A DNA stretch of 64,000 bases, from the NCBI GenBank assembly GCA_963753615.1, contig CAVWCW010000016.1, forward strand, positions 62,001 through 126,000, read 5' to 3'. Below the pieces are notes generated by a model. It was given only the letters and a program-made list of their open reading frames with translations, made no database searches and was not told the origin of the DNA. Each line of letters starts with the position of its first letter. Within the stretch, counting starts at the first letter, position 1. The stretch comes from CAVWCW01 sp963753615 (GTDB lineage: Bacteria; Pseudomonadota; Gammaproteobacteria; Chromatiales; Chromatiaceae). Shown here piece by piece: positions 44,617 to 53,941 of this stretch. A program made the translations under genes and the position numbers.

Positions 44617-46429
44617 CTGGGCCTTCTTCTGCCAGCGGCAGGGTAAAACTGAAGCGGGAGCCGCCACCTTCCGGATTCTCCGCCCAGATGCGGCTGCCGT
44701 GGGCCTCGATGATGCGCCGGCATACGGCCAGCCCCATGCCCAGGCCGTCGGCTTTGCTGGTGGAAAAACTGTCGAAGACACTGTCCAACTGTTCCTGCGG
44801 CACTCCGGGGCCGGAGTCTTGCACCCAAACCAGGGCTCGAGTCCCGTCGCGCCGAGTGCCCAGGCAGATGCGCCGCTGTTGCATCGAACCTACCGCCCGC
44901 AGGGCGTTTAGCAACAAGTTCATCAACACCTGTTGCACCTCGACCCGCCCCGCCAGCACCAGCGGAATATCGTCCGCCAATTCGGTCTCCAGTGCCACGC
45001 CCCGGGCGTCGATTTCGGCGGTGACCAACTCCAACACCTCTCGAACGACCGGGTTCAGCGAGAGTCGTTCCCGAACCACCTTGCCAGAGCCGAATAAAGC
45101 CCGCAGCCGGCGGATCACCTCGCCTGCCCGTTTATCGTCGCGCACGATATCGTCCAAAATGTCGCCCAGCTCGTAGAGATCGGGGTTGCCTCCAGCCAGG
45201 AAACGGCGCCCCGCTTGGGCGTTGCTGAGGATTGCGGTCAACGGTTGATTCAGCTCGTGGGCCAGAGCGGCGGCCAGTTCGCCCAGCAGGTTGGCCCGGG
45301 CCAGCCGGTCCATCTCCAACTGCACCCGCTGCAGGTCACGCTCAGCGCGCAGACGGGCGGTGATGTCCTGGCCCACGCTCAGCAGGCCAACGAACGCCCC
45401 CTCCGCATCCACCAGTTTTACCGTGGACCAGGACAGCCGACGTTCCTCTCCGGAGGCGCAAACCAGGGTCCATTCGCTGTGGGGACGGGGCCGGTCCTCC
45501 GCGGCCCGCCGCAGACGGTAGGCCAGTTCCCCGCCATCGGAGGGCGGCATCAGGGAGGCAATGCCGCGGCCCACCAGTTCCTCCGACCGGTAGCCAATCA
45601 GGTTGCAGAGATAGGGATTGGCATAATCGATTCGCCCGTCCGGGTCGACCCCGATCACTGCCAACTGCACGTTCTCGAGCAAAGTGCGCCAGCGCTCCTC
45701 GTTGGCCCGGACCCTGCGGGCGTAGCGCTCGGACTGAGCGGCAGTGGCCACCAGTTCGTAGCTCATGGCGAGCACGATGGCGAGAAAAGCGAAGCTCACC
45801 ATATACGGAGTGGCTACCAGGCCGGCGTCCACCAGGGGGGCGTGGATGCCTGCGGAGACGATGAATAAGGTGACTGCACCTCCCACCACCACAGCCTGTC
45901 GGCGCTTGCCCCGGCGCCAGGCGCGAATCGAGGCGTCGACGATGTAGACCAGAATGAAAAGCGAGGCAAGGTTGGCCAGATGCACCCAAGGGTTTGGGGT
46001 GCCGACCGCGATAGTGAAAGTCTCGCCCCAGAAAGTGGGGGCCTGGCGCAGTTCGGTGATCTCGCGGAACACCACGCTCGCCGGGGACAGGAAATTGAGC
46101 ACCAGCACCAGCGCCCATAGACCGCTGATGGTCAGCGCCAGCCATCGGCGGGCAGTGCCGAAGTGAGCATAGACGAACCAGACCATGGGGACCAGGATCA
46201 GAAATACCGTCAGGTTCTCCCAGCGCATCAGCGCACTGTACACAGCGATGCTGTCGGCCCGCATCATGGCCAGCTCCAGCAGCGCTCCGGTGCCGGCGGC
46301 GAAGGCCATCAGGGCCGACAAGAAATAGACCAGAGCCCGCCCCCCGACCAGCCAGAACGACAGGTGCATCAGCCCCAGCATCAGGCTGGCGGCGGCACAC
46401 ATGGACCAGGCGATGGTGAGCGCGCTCAT
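44609..46429 (-). CDS. Membrane PAS sensor histidine kinase
   Basis: 606 residues from ATG 46429 (MSALTIAWSMCAAASLMLGL). A seven-helix membrane sensor part (to about residue 225) is followed by a PAS domain (about 240-360; VQLAVIGVDPDGRIDYANPY), a phosphoacceptor helix with H-box ALAHELNQPL (His about 391) and an HATPase domain with LMNLLLNALRA, DSGPGVP and GLGMGLAVCR. This is the FixL/DctB-like orthodox kinase type. The start overlaps the AI-2E transporter stop by 4 nt and the next gene is its likely partner regulator. The signal sensed by the membrane part is unknown. Confidence 0.92.
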   Translation of the reverse strand: MSALTIAWSMCAAASLMLGLMHLSFWLVGGRALVYFLSALMAFAAGTGALLELAMMRADSIAVYSALMRWENLTVFLILVPMVWFVYAHFGTARRWLALTISGLWALVLVLNFLSPASVVFREITELRQAPTFWGETFTIAVGTPNPWVHLANLASLFILVYIVDASIRAWRRGKRRQAVVVGGAVTLFIVSAGIHAPLVDAGLVATPYMVSFAFLAIVLAMSYELVATAAQSERYARRVRANEERWRTLLENVQLAVIGVDPDGRIDYANPYLCNLIGYRSEELVGRGIASLMPPSDGGELAYRLRRAAEDRPRPHSEWTLVCASGEERRLSWSTVKLVDAEGAFVGLLSVGQDITARLRAERDLQRVQLEMDRLARANLLGELAAALAHELNQPLTAILSNAQAGRRFLAGGNPDLYELGDILDDIVRDDKRAGEVIRRLRALFGSGKVVRERLSLNPVVREVLELVTAEIDARGVALETELADDIPLVLAGRVEVQQVLMNLLLNALRAVGSMQQRRICLGTRRDGTRALVWVQDSGPGVPQEQLDSVFDSFSTSKADGLGMGLAVCRRIIEAHGSRIWAENPEGGGSRFSFTLPLAEEGPDD

Positions 46430-47538
46430 GCGGTCGGCGGCTTTTCCTCGGGCCCGGCAACGGCCGGCGGGTCCGGAGTATCCACCTCCAGCCAGGCCAG
46501 GAACAGCCGGTAACCGAGCACCAGCAGCACCGCGCCGACGAACAGGCCGATGATGCCGGCGGCGAGAAAGCCGCCGATGGCGCCCATGAAGATCACCACC
46601 ATCGGCACCTGCACCCCGCGCCCGAGCAGGATCGGCTTGAGGATATTGTCGATCACGCTCACCACCAGCATCCAGGCGAGGAACAGCACGGCAGTCAGGG
46701 TATCGCTGGTGGAAAACACGTAGAACACCATCGGCACAGTCACCGGCAGCACGCCGATCTGTACCGTGCTCAGGATCAGGCACAACAGGGCCCAGAGCCC
46801 GGCTCCGGGCACCCCGACGGCGAGGAACCCCAGCCCCGCCAGCACCGCCTGGATCAGCGCCACCCCCAGAATGCCCCGGGCCACGCTGCGCACCACCATC
46901 TCGGAAAGATCCGCCAGTTCGCCACCGCGCGGCCCGGCGACCCGGCGAGCCACAGCCTGGGCGACGCGGCCACCCTGCTCCACCCTGTACAGCAGTAACC
47001 CGGCGATAACGATCGCCAGCAGGAACTGAAGAATACTGAAGCCGGCCCCGGCCGCCGCGGCCAACAACCAGCTCCCGAGCGCCTTGAGCTGGGGCCCTAC
47101 CTGGCTCAGTGCGGCCTCCAGGTTGGTCGAAGCCAGCGTCCAGAATTGGCTCAGGCTCTCGCCGATCAACGGCCAGCCGGCCACGCTCGCGGGCGGCGGC
47201 GGGATATGCAGGCTGCCCTGCTGCAGATGGGTGGACAGGGACCTGGCGCTCTCCACCAGGGTGCCGGTAAGCATGACCGAAGGCACCAGTAACAGGCACA
47301 GTAGCAGCAGGACGACGACCGCGGCCGCCCATCCGTTGTGCCCGCCCAGCCGCCGCTCCAGCCTGTGAAAACTGGGTGCCAGCGCTACTGCGACAATCAC
47401 CCCCCAGAGGATGGGGATCAGGAAAGGCCATAAGATACGGACGCAGGCCGCCACCAGCAGCACCACCACGCCGATGCGGATGGTAGCCTCCAGCGAGCGG
47501 TTGATAAACGGCTCCTCTGAAGCGGGCGGCGGATTCAT
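46426..47538 (-). CDS. AI-2E family transporter (PerM-like)
   Basis: 370 residues from ATG 47538 (MNPPPASEEPFINRSLEATI). Eight or so helices include IGVVVLLVAACVRILWPFLI and the conserved final block (VVSVIDNILKPILLGRGVQV, VVIFMGAIGGFLAAGIIGLF) typical of the AI-2E/UPF0118 family. Members export AI-2 or act as ion or proton antiporters. Here it is translationally coupled to a two-component system, so a stress or ion role is as likely as quorum sensing. The longer start at 47622 lacks support. Confidence 0.87.
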   Translation of the reverse strand: MNPPPASEEPFINRSLEATIRIGVVVLLVAACVRILWPFLIPILWGVIVAVALAPSFHRLERRLGGHNGWAAAVVVLLLLCLLLVPSVMLTGTLVESARSLSTHLQQGSLHIPPPPASVAGWPLIGESLSQFWTLASTNLEAALSQVGPQLKALGSWLLAAAAGAGFSILQFLLAIVIAGLLLYRVEQGGRVAQAVARRVAGPRGGELADLSEMVVRSVARGILGVALIQAVLAGLGFLAVGVPGAGLWALLCLILSTVQIGVLPVTVPMVFYVFSTSDTLTAVLFLAWMLVVSVIDNILKPILLGRGVQVPMVVIFMGAIGGFLAAGIIGLFVGAVLLVLGYRLFLAWLEVDTPDPPAVAGPEEKPPTA

Positions 47539-47669
47539 GGCGGACTCCCTACAGCTGGTCGGTTGCGGGCAGTGTAACCGGAGTTGGGGGTGAGGGGGTG
47601 AGAGGGGGTGAGCGCTGGCCACTGAGGACTTAACTTACCGGCGGAGCGGGAACGCTCTGGTTCGGGAAA

Positions 47670-49551
47670 CTACCCGTTCGGCCTCGGATCTGGCTGCCTT
47701 GGCTCCTCGTCTTCCGGGGGTGCCGGTATCGCATCCTGCTTGCTCGTCCGCGGCGGCTCAACCGGTTCCCGCCATTCCCCTTCATCCGACTCGGGATCGG
47801 CGGCACCCGCATCGACCAACCCCAGCCCCTTACCCCGCTGGTATTTCAGATAGGCGTTTATCGCGGGCTTAAGGGTCTGGAAGCGATATTTTTTCGCTTG
47901 CCTTGCGTCGCTCCTGCGCGAACGCCTCGTTGAAAAAGCGCTCCAAGTGCCGCTTTACCCTTGCGTAGTATACGGATATCCCCGCGGCGGCTAGTTCTTC
48001 GCGCAGTTCGTCGAGCTTGCGCAGGCCCGTTACATCGATGACGTTGACAGGGCTGGCGTCGATAACGACCCATTCGACCGGTGTCTTCTGCGCAGCAACG
48101 GCTTCCCGCACCCGCGTCTTTCAAGTAGTCCGCGTTGTAGAACACCACATTGGAATCGAAGCGATAGAGCAGGAGCCCTGCAATCGTCTTGGCGTCGGGA
48201 TAGTCGGCAACACTGTGGAATCCCTTTTGCCCTTTCACCTTTCCCAGAACCGCATCATTGGGCCGCGACCCTACCGACAGCAGCCAAACCAGGGACAGGG
48301 CTACCGCCAGCAGGACCCCAGGCAGCACGCCGAGCACCAGCACGCCCAGGGTGGTGCCCACTGACATCAGGAACTCTCGGTAGCTCATGCGGTACAACAA
48401 GCGCAGGTCGGCCAGATCGAACAGGCCGACGGCGGAGACCAGGATCACCGCGGCGAGGGCGGCTGTCGGGCACATAGGCCAATGGAGCGGTCAAAAACAG
48501 CAGGACCAGCAGCATGACGCCACCGGCGACCAGCCCCACCATCTGGGTCTTGCCACCCATCGCGTTGTTGACGGCTGTGCGCGAATCCGCGCCGGTCACC
48601 GGGAAACCCTGAGCCAACCCGGAGGCGAGGTTGCAGGCACCGAACCCGATCAACTCCTGGTTGGCATTCACCTCGTAGCCATTGCGTCGAGCGAAACTCT
48701 TGGCGGTCAGCACACCGCTGGTGAAGCTGACCAGCACGAGTCCGGCCGCAGCGCCGAATATGTCGTTGAAGACTCCATGGTGGAAAGACGGCAGCACGAT
48801 CGAGGGAAGACCGCCGGGCACGTCTCCCAGCACCGCAACGCCCCGTTGATCCAGTCCGAGGGTCACTACGATCAGGATGCTCAGTCCTACCACCACGAAG
48901 GCGCCGGGCAACCTCGGCAGGAAACGCATGATCAGCACCAAGACCATGAGCATGCCTGTGCCGAGCGCCGCCGTCGGCCAATGGCTTTGATCGACCCGTT
49001 CGAAAAACTCCAGGATCTTTCCCAGGAATTTCTCTTCCGTCGCTGTATAGCCGAACAGTTTCGGTACCTGCCCAACGATAATGAGCAGGGCGATGCCATT
49101 CAGATAGCCTGTAAGGATGGGTTGGGACAAGAAATTTGCGATGAATCCGAGCTTGATCACGCCTGCGAAGAGGTAAAGCAGCCCGGTCATCACGGTCAGT
49201 CCCAGCAGCAGGGTCGCGTAGCGCTCCGGGTCGCCGCCGGCCAAGGGAGCCCAGCGTGGCGGCCACGAGGATGCAGGTCGCCGCATCGGGCCCGGTCATC
49301 AGTTGGCGTGAAGAGCCGAACAGCGCGTACGCGAACAGCGGGAAGATTGCGGAGTACATCCCAATGACCGGCGGTACGCCGGCCAGATCCGCATAGGCGA
49401 TACCCACGGGCAACGCTATCGCGGCGACCGATAGGCCGGCCGCGAGGTCCCTGGGTAGCCAGGATAGCCGGTAACCGGATAAGGCAAGGATCCCCGGTGC
49501 GACGACCTGGATCAGATAGCGTAGCTTTCGCCTTGAGTAGCCATGCGGCAT
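47670..49551 (-). pseudogene. SulP family anion transporter with STAS domain, four frameshifts
   Basis: Read across frames this is a full SulP protein: PRDLAAGLSVAAIALPVGIA and MTGPDAATCILVAATLGSL; then YATLLLGLTVMTGLLYLFAG and GACNLASGLAQGFPVTGADS; then FDLADLRLLYRMSYREFL; then the STAS domain VEWVVIDASPVNVIDVTG. A tail reads YRFQTLKPAINAYLKYQRGK and a proline/acid-rich end (PESDEGEWREPVEPP), stopping at 47670. Breaks are near 49244, 48470, 48120 and 47890, each explained by one extra base, the last in an A run. SulP proteins carry sulfate, bicarbonate or other anions. Four breaks make decay likely unless the assembly is poor here. Confidence 0.85.
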
Positions 49552-50092
49552 AGTTTGTATCGTTCCATAGGGAGAATCGGATCGCGCTCAACCCAAGTTC
49601 GGGTAGGCCGCCAAATTATAGTAAATGCGAAGGCATGTGTGCGGCTGCAGGATACAAGACTATCGCGATGAAGCCGTCCCGCGCGCCTGGCAAGCCGGCA
49701 AAGTGAATCAGAAGGGTGACCGGGTCGGTTGCCTTGAGTTCTCGCGCATATTTCACCAGGTATCGCGTCCCTGGCGCAGGGCCCGTGCGGCTGGGCGCCG
49801 CTGTGGAGCGAAATCGATAGCCGCAGCCACCGGTTGAGCGCAGCGCAAGCCCATGCGTGCAGGAGCCAGCCGGGGGTGTGATACAGGGCGTTTCGCTGGA
49901 GACGCCTCCGCAGTTCTATTCAAGGTCTCGAATTTCCAGTCGCTTATCCGCACCCGCCTGGCGGGTTGGCGAAGCAGGCACCGATCCCGTCGGGGTTACG
50001 CCTTCGCTCTAACTCTGTCGCCAACCCGCGCTAGCCGTTAGCGCATCACCACCTGTTGGCCGGCAGACTGGAAAGCGTTCTGGCAAACCCCA
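49552..50092. other. Gene-free region
   Basis: No convincing frame on either strand between SulP and the small membrane protein. I see no tRNA-like or terminator-like structure. Confidence 0.45.
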
Positions 50093-50464
50093 TCATACGA
50101 ATGAATAGACAAGAAAAGCCCCGAAGGTCATTGCTATCGAACCGCCAGCCCGGCCGAATCTTTCGGACAGGGAGAAGGCCCAAGACATAAGGCTCAGGAA
50201 GCGGCGGCGGCCCATAACACCAAGAACAAAGGCCGCACCTATCGAAAACCAGCCGAGTATTTCAATTAACGTGGGGAACCGTGAAGCGGCGGCATGCACG
50301 ATGAGCAAGACGCCGATCGCCAGCCTGACGCCAACGGCGAGAATCTGAATCCACAACTTCTCCGAATTCTTTTTCAATGGCCCGAAAATAAATTCAGGAT
50401 TTACAAGGATAATCGAACCGGTCAAAAATGTTATCAGGCCGAAAAATATGATTATCGAGATCAT
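50093..50464 (-). CDS. Small four-helix membrane protein, unknown
   Basis: 123 residues from ATG 50464 (MISIIIFFGLITFLTGSIIL). Hydrophobic segments are FFGLITFLTGSIILV, ILAVGVRLAIGVLLIVHAA, LGWFSIGAAFVLGVMG and AMTFGAFLVYSFV. GPLKKNSEKLWIQILAVGVR and GVMGRRRFLSLMSW are reminiscent of DUF-type small inner-membrane proteins. I assign no function. It stands alone with lower GC than its neighbours. Confidence 0.65.
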   Translation of the reverse strand: MISIIIFFGLITFLTGSIILVNPEFIFGPLKKNSEKLWIQILAVGVRLAIGVLLIVHAAASRFPTLIEILGWFSIGAAFVLGVMGRRRFLSLMSWAFSLSERFGRAGGSIAMTFGAFLVYSFV

Positions 50465-50599
50465 GGCGCTCGTCTCAGTGATTCGAACAGGAATACCCGA
50501 GAGCAACCTGTCCCACGTGCCCGCAACTGTCTTGGTTGGACCGGATTCTGAATAATCGATAGGGAAACGCCGATCTAATCGCGTTTCCCTAACCGCCCT

Positions 50600-50914
50600 C
50601 TACTCCTCCTCCCAGCCATAGTCGAAGGTAATTTCCTCATCTGCCTCGATGCGACGGCGGGCGTAAAGTTCGAAGCCGTCGAACTCGGCGTTGCCGGGGC
50701 GGGCGTGGTTTAGATAGCGCAGCTGGTTGCGGCCGCTGCGGCCCTGGGGGGGCTGACCCTCTTCGTAGACCCAGAGCACGTAGGTGCCGTTGCGCTTGGC
50801 GCTGGGACCCCGATAGGTGCCGATATGGGTGCCGGATTCGATGCGACGGCGGGCGAACAGGCCGGTGCCGTGGATCGCGGATGGGGCGGTGTACACCAAG
50901 TCAGCCAGTTTCAT
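50600..50914 (-). CDS. Small SET-domain protein
   Basis: 104 residues, a minimal SET domain: IHGTGLFARRRIESGTHIG, then QLRYLNHARPGNAEF (in place of RFINHS..PN) and ADEEITFDYGWEEE (GEELTFDY motif). SET proteins methylate lysines using SAM; bacterial stand-alone versions are little studied. The key Asn-His and Tyr residues are present, but there is no post-SET cysteine cluster. No histone-like partner is adjacent. Confidence 0.85.
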   Translation of the reverse strand: MKLADLVYTAPSAIHGTGLFARRRIESGTHIGTYRGPSAKRNGTYVLWVYEEGQPPQGRSGRNQLRYLNHARPGNAEFDGFELYARRRIEADEEITFDYGWEEE

Positions 50915-51145
50915 CTTTCACAATTTCAATGCGATTTGCCGTGTACTTCAACCTAGAAAGAGCGGTTGACGGCTCCATTCTGGCAGCAAGGTACTGAAAT
51001 GCCGGAACCAGCCTTCGCTTCATGCCTTCACCGATTCGGTGATTAACGCTATGGGGCGGAATGCTCCGCCGAAAAGCGCCGCGGATGGCATTCTCTCCAG
51101 CGTTTCCCTGGTGGTTCCTGCCCCCTCGGGCCCCTTCGGATAGAC

Positions 51146-53467
51146 CTATTTCTGTTTCTTCAACGCCTGCGCCAGGGCACTGGCCATGGCGCTGCCCCGG
51201 GGCGGCTGGGCCGGGGCCGGGCGACCCTTCTGGCCAGGCTTGGGTTGCGGCTTCGGCTTGGACTGGGGGACGGCGCTGCGGGCGTCGCGCACTCGCTCGC
51301 GGCTGTCGGCGCCCAGGCGCATGCTAAGCGCGATGCGCCGACGCTCCAGATCGACCTCCAGCACCTTGACCTTGACCAGATCACCGGCCTTTACCACCTC
51401 CCGGGGGTCCTTGACGAAACGGTCGGCCAGCATCGAGATGTGAACCAGGCCGTCTTGGTGCACGCCGACGTCGACAAAGGCGCCGAAGTTGGTGACATTG
51501 GTCACCACGCCTTCAAGGATCATCTCCGGGCGCAGGTCCTTGAGGTCCTCCACCCCATCCTGAAAGGCCGCAGTCTTGAACTCCGGTCGCGGGTCCCGAC
51601 CCGGCTTCTCCAGCTCGGCGAAGATGTCGCGCACCGTGGGCAAGCCGAAGCGCTCGTCGGTATAGGCCTTGGGGTCGAGACCGCGCAGGAACTCGCGATT
51701 GCCGATCACCTCGCCAATGGCGCGGCCGGAGCCGCCCAAGATGCGCTGCACCAGGGGGTAAGCCTCCGGGTGCACGGCGGAGGCGTCGAGCGGGTTGCTG
51801 CCGTCGGCGATGCGCAGAAAGCCCGCCGCCTGCTCGAAGGTCTTGGCTCCCAGGCGCGGCACCTGCTTGAGCGCCTGGCGGTCGGAAAACGCGCCCTGGG
51901 CGTCGCGGAAGGATACGATGTTCTCGGCCAGGCTGCGGCTGAGCCCGGACACTTGGGTCAGCAGGGGCACCGAGGCGGTGTTGAGGTCCACCCCGACGGC
52001 GTTGACGCAGTCCTCCACCACGTTGTCGAGCATGCGCGCCAGGCGCAACTGGCTGACGTCGTGCTGGTATTGGCCGACGCCGATCGCCTTGGGCTCGATC
52101 TTGACCAACTCCGCCAGGGGATCCTGCAGGCGACGCGCGATGGAGACCGCGCCGCGCAGGCTCACATCCAGCTCCGGCAACTCGTTGGAGGCGAGTTCGG
52201 AGGCCGAATAGACCGAGGCCCCGGCCTCGCTCACCACCAGCTTGCGCAGGCCCAGCTCCGGATGGCGCTTCAGCAGCTCTGCCGCCAGCCGGTCGGTCTC
52301 GCGCGAGGCGGTGCCGTTGCCGATGCTGACCAGCTTGACCCGGTGGCGTCCGGCCAGGGCCGCCAGCACCGCGATCGACTGATCCCACTGCCGCTTCGGG
52401 GCATGAGGATAGATGGTGGCGGTATCCACCACCTTGCCGGTGGCGTCCACCACCGCCACCTTGACCCCGGTGCGCAGGCCCGGGTCCAGGCCCATAATCG
52501 GCAGGCGCCCGGCGGGAGCGGCCAGCAACAGATCCTTGAGGTTGTGGGCGAAGACCCGAATCGCCTCTTCCTCGGCCGCATCCCTGAGCCGGCCCTTCAG
52601 CTCCAGCTCCAGGTGGGTGAGGATCTTGACCTTCCAGGCCCAGCGCACGCAGTCACGCAGCCAACGATCCGCCGGGCGCCCCTGTTCGCTGACCCCGAAG
52701 CGCACCGCCACCATGGCCTCGCAGGGGCTTGGGCCCTCGGCGTCCTGGGCCAACTCCAGTTCGAGGCTGACCACCCCCTCGTTGCGGGCGCGAAACAGGG
52801 CCAGCGCACGGTGCGAGGGGATCTTGGCGATCTCCTCCCGGTAATCGAAGTAGTCGGAGAATTTGGCGCCCTCCCGCTCCTTGCCTTCCATCAGGCGCGC
52901 CTGAATAACGCCGTTGTCCCAAAGGTATTCCCGCAGTTCGCCGATCAGTTCGGCGTCTTCGGCGAATCGCTCCATCAGGATCTGGCGCGCCCCGTCCAGG
53001 GCCGCCTTGGCGTCGCCCACGCCTTGGTCGGGGTTCAGGTAACCGGCCGCCAGCGCTTCCGGATCCTGACTCGGATCTTCGAACAATCCCAGGGCCAGCG
53101 GCTCCAGCCCGGCCTCGCGCGCGATCTGGGCCTTGGTTCGACGCTTCGGCTTGTACGGCAGGTAGAGGTCTTCGAGCCGGGTCTTGGTGTCGGCGGCGCG
53201 GATGTCCCGTGCCAGTTCCGGGCTCAGCTTGCCCTGCTCCTCGATGCTCTTGAGCACCGTTGCGCGCCGATCTTCCAGTTCCCGCAGGTAGCCCAAGCGG
53301 TCTTCCAGGCTGCGCAGTTGGATGTCGTCCAGGCCGCCGGTTACCTCCTTGCGGTAGCGGGCGATGAAGGGCACGGTGGCGCCCCCGTCAAGCAGGCCGA
53401 CCGCGGCCTCCACCTGGCGCGGCTGCACCGCCAGTTCCTGGGAAATACGTTCAATTATGCTCTGCAT
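51146..53467 (-). CDS. tex: Transcription accessory RNA-binding protein Tex
   Basis: 773 residues with the full Tex layout: N-terminal HTH-like domain (MQSIIERISQELAVQPRQVE), YqgF-like RNase H fold (LPIMGLDPGLRTGVKVAVVD), helix-hairpin-helix region (VGVDLNTASVPLLTQVSGLS) and S1 RNA-binding domain (about 650-720; TNVTNFGAFVDVGVHQDGLV). The tail is Arg/Pro/Gln-rich. Tex is a conserved nucleic-acid-binding factor that modulates transcription. The frame is intact. Confidence 0.96.
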   Translation of the reverse strand: MQSIIERISQELAVQPRQVEAAVGLLDGGATVPFIARYRKEVTGGLDDIQLRSLEDRLGYLRELEDRRATVLKSIEEQGKLSPELARDIRAADTKTRLEDLYLPYKPKRRTKAQIAREAGLEPLALGLFEDPSQDPEALAAGYLNPDQGVGDAKAALDGARQILMERFAEDAELIGELREYLWDNGVIQARLMEGKEREGAKFSDYFDYREEIAKIPSHRALALFRARNEGVVSLELELAQDAEGPSPCEAMVAVRFGVSEQGRPADRWLRDCVRWAWKVKILTHLELELKGRLRDAAEEEAIRVFAHNLKDLLLAAPAGRLPIMGLDPGLRTGVKVAVVDATGKVVDTATIYPHAPKRQWDQSIAVLAALAGRHRVKLVSIGNGTASRETDRLAAELLKRHPELGLRKLVVSEAGASVYSASELASNELPELDVSLRGAVSIARRLQDPLAELVKIEPKAIGVGQYQHDVSQLRLARMLDNVVEDCVNAVGVDLNTASVPLLTQVSGLSRSLAENIVSFRDAQGAFSDRQALKQVPRLGAKTFEQAAGFLRIADGSNPLDASAVHPEAYPLVQRILGGSGRAIGEVIGNREFLRGLDPKAYTDERFGLPTVRDIFAELEKPGRDPRPEFKTAAFQDGVEDLKDLRPEMILEGVVTNVTNFGAFVDVGVHQDGLVHISMLADRFVKDPREVVKAGDLVKVKVLEVDLERRRIALSMRLGADSRERVRDARSAVPQSKPKPQPKPGQKGRPAPAQPPRGSAMASALAQALKKQK

Positions 53468-53573
53468 AGGGGATTCTTCGACAACTGCTTACGAGGCCGA
53501 GACGGCCCATGGGGGACCGGCCGGGTCGGAGCGGCGGTGGCTGTTTGTTATTTTCTTTTTCCGGGGGCCGAGA

Positions 53574-53768
53574 TCAAACGCGACAGGTATCGCCGTAGGC
53601 CGCCATGATCGACTTCAGCTCTCTCAGCACCAACCGCACCTCCCGTTGGCCCATGCCTTGGGTCTCGGGCAGGGTTTTCCCCTGCTCCAACAACTGAATA
53701 TCCGCGCGCACAGAGAGGCAGCCCTTTTGGCACAGACGTTCTAGGCAGTCGGCGATCTGCTGATCCAT
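53574..53768 (-). CDS. Small hypothetical protein with three cysteines
   Basis: 64 residues: MDQQIADCLERLCQKGCLSV, then RADIQLLEQGKTLPETQGMG and a helical end ELKSIMAAYGDTCRV. It resembles short uncharacterised proteins of other gammaproteobacteria, but I cannot name a family. It precedes tex on the same strand (106 bp) and may share its transcript. It has no export signal, so the cysteines are probably reduced or metal-binding. Confidence 0.6.
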   Translation of the reverse strand: MDQQIADCLERLCQKGCLSVRADIQLLEQGKTLPETQGMGQREVRLVLRELKSIMAAYGDTCRV

Positions 53769-53941
53769 GAGGAAACCGATGTGATTTTGGACCGCTTATT
53801 ATAACCCAATCCCGCATCGCTTTTGACCGCCGGGACCCGGTTCAGTCTTGCTCGTCGGCCTCTTCTCGCAGCTCGCGACTATAGGGCGCTGCTCCGCTTG
53901 TTGCCTCACCGAATGAATTGCGGCTTCGACTCGCCTGCCAC

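Noticed and set aside
51245..53608. 787-codon plus-strand frame antisense to tex
   Set aside because: Shadow of the intact tex gene; no domain is recognisable.
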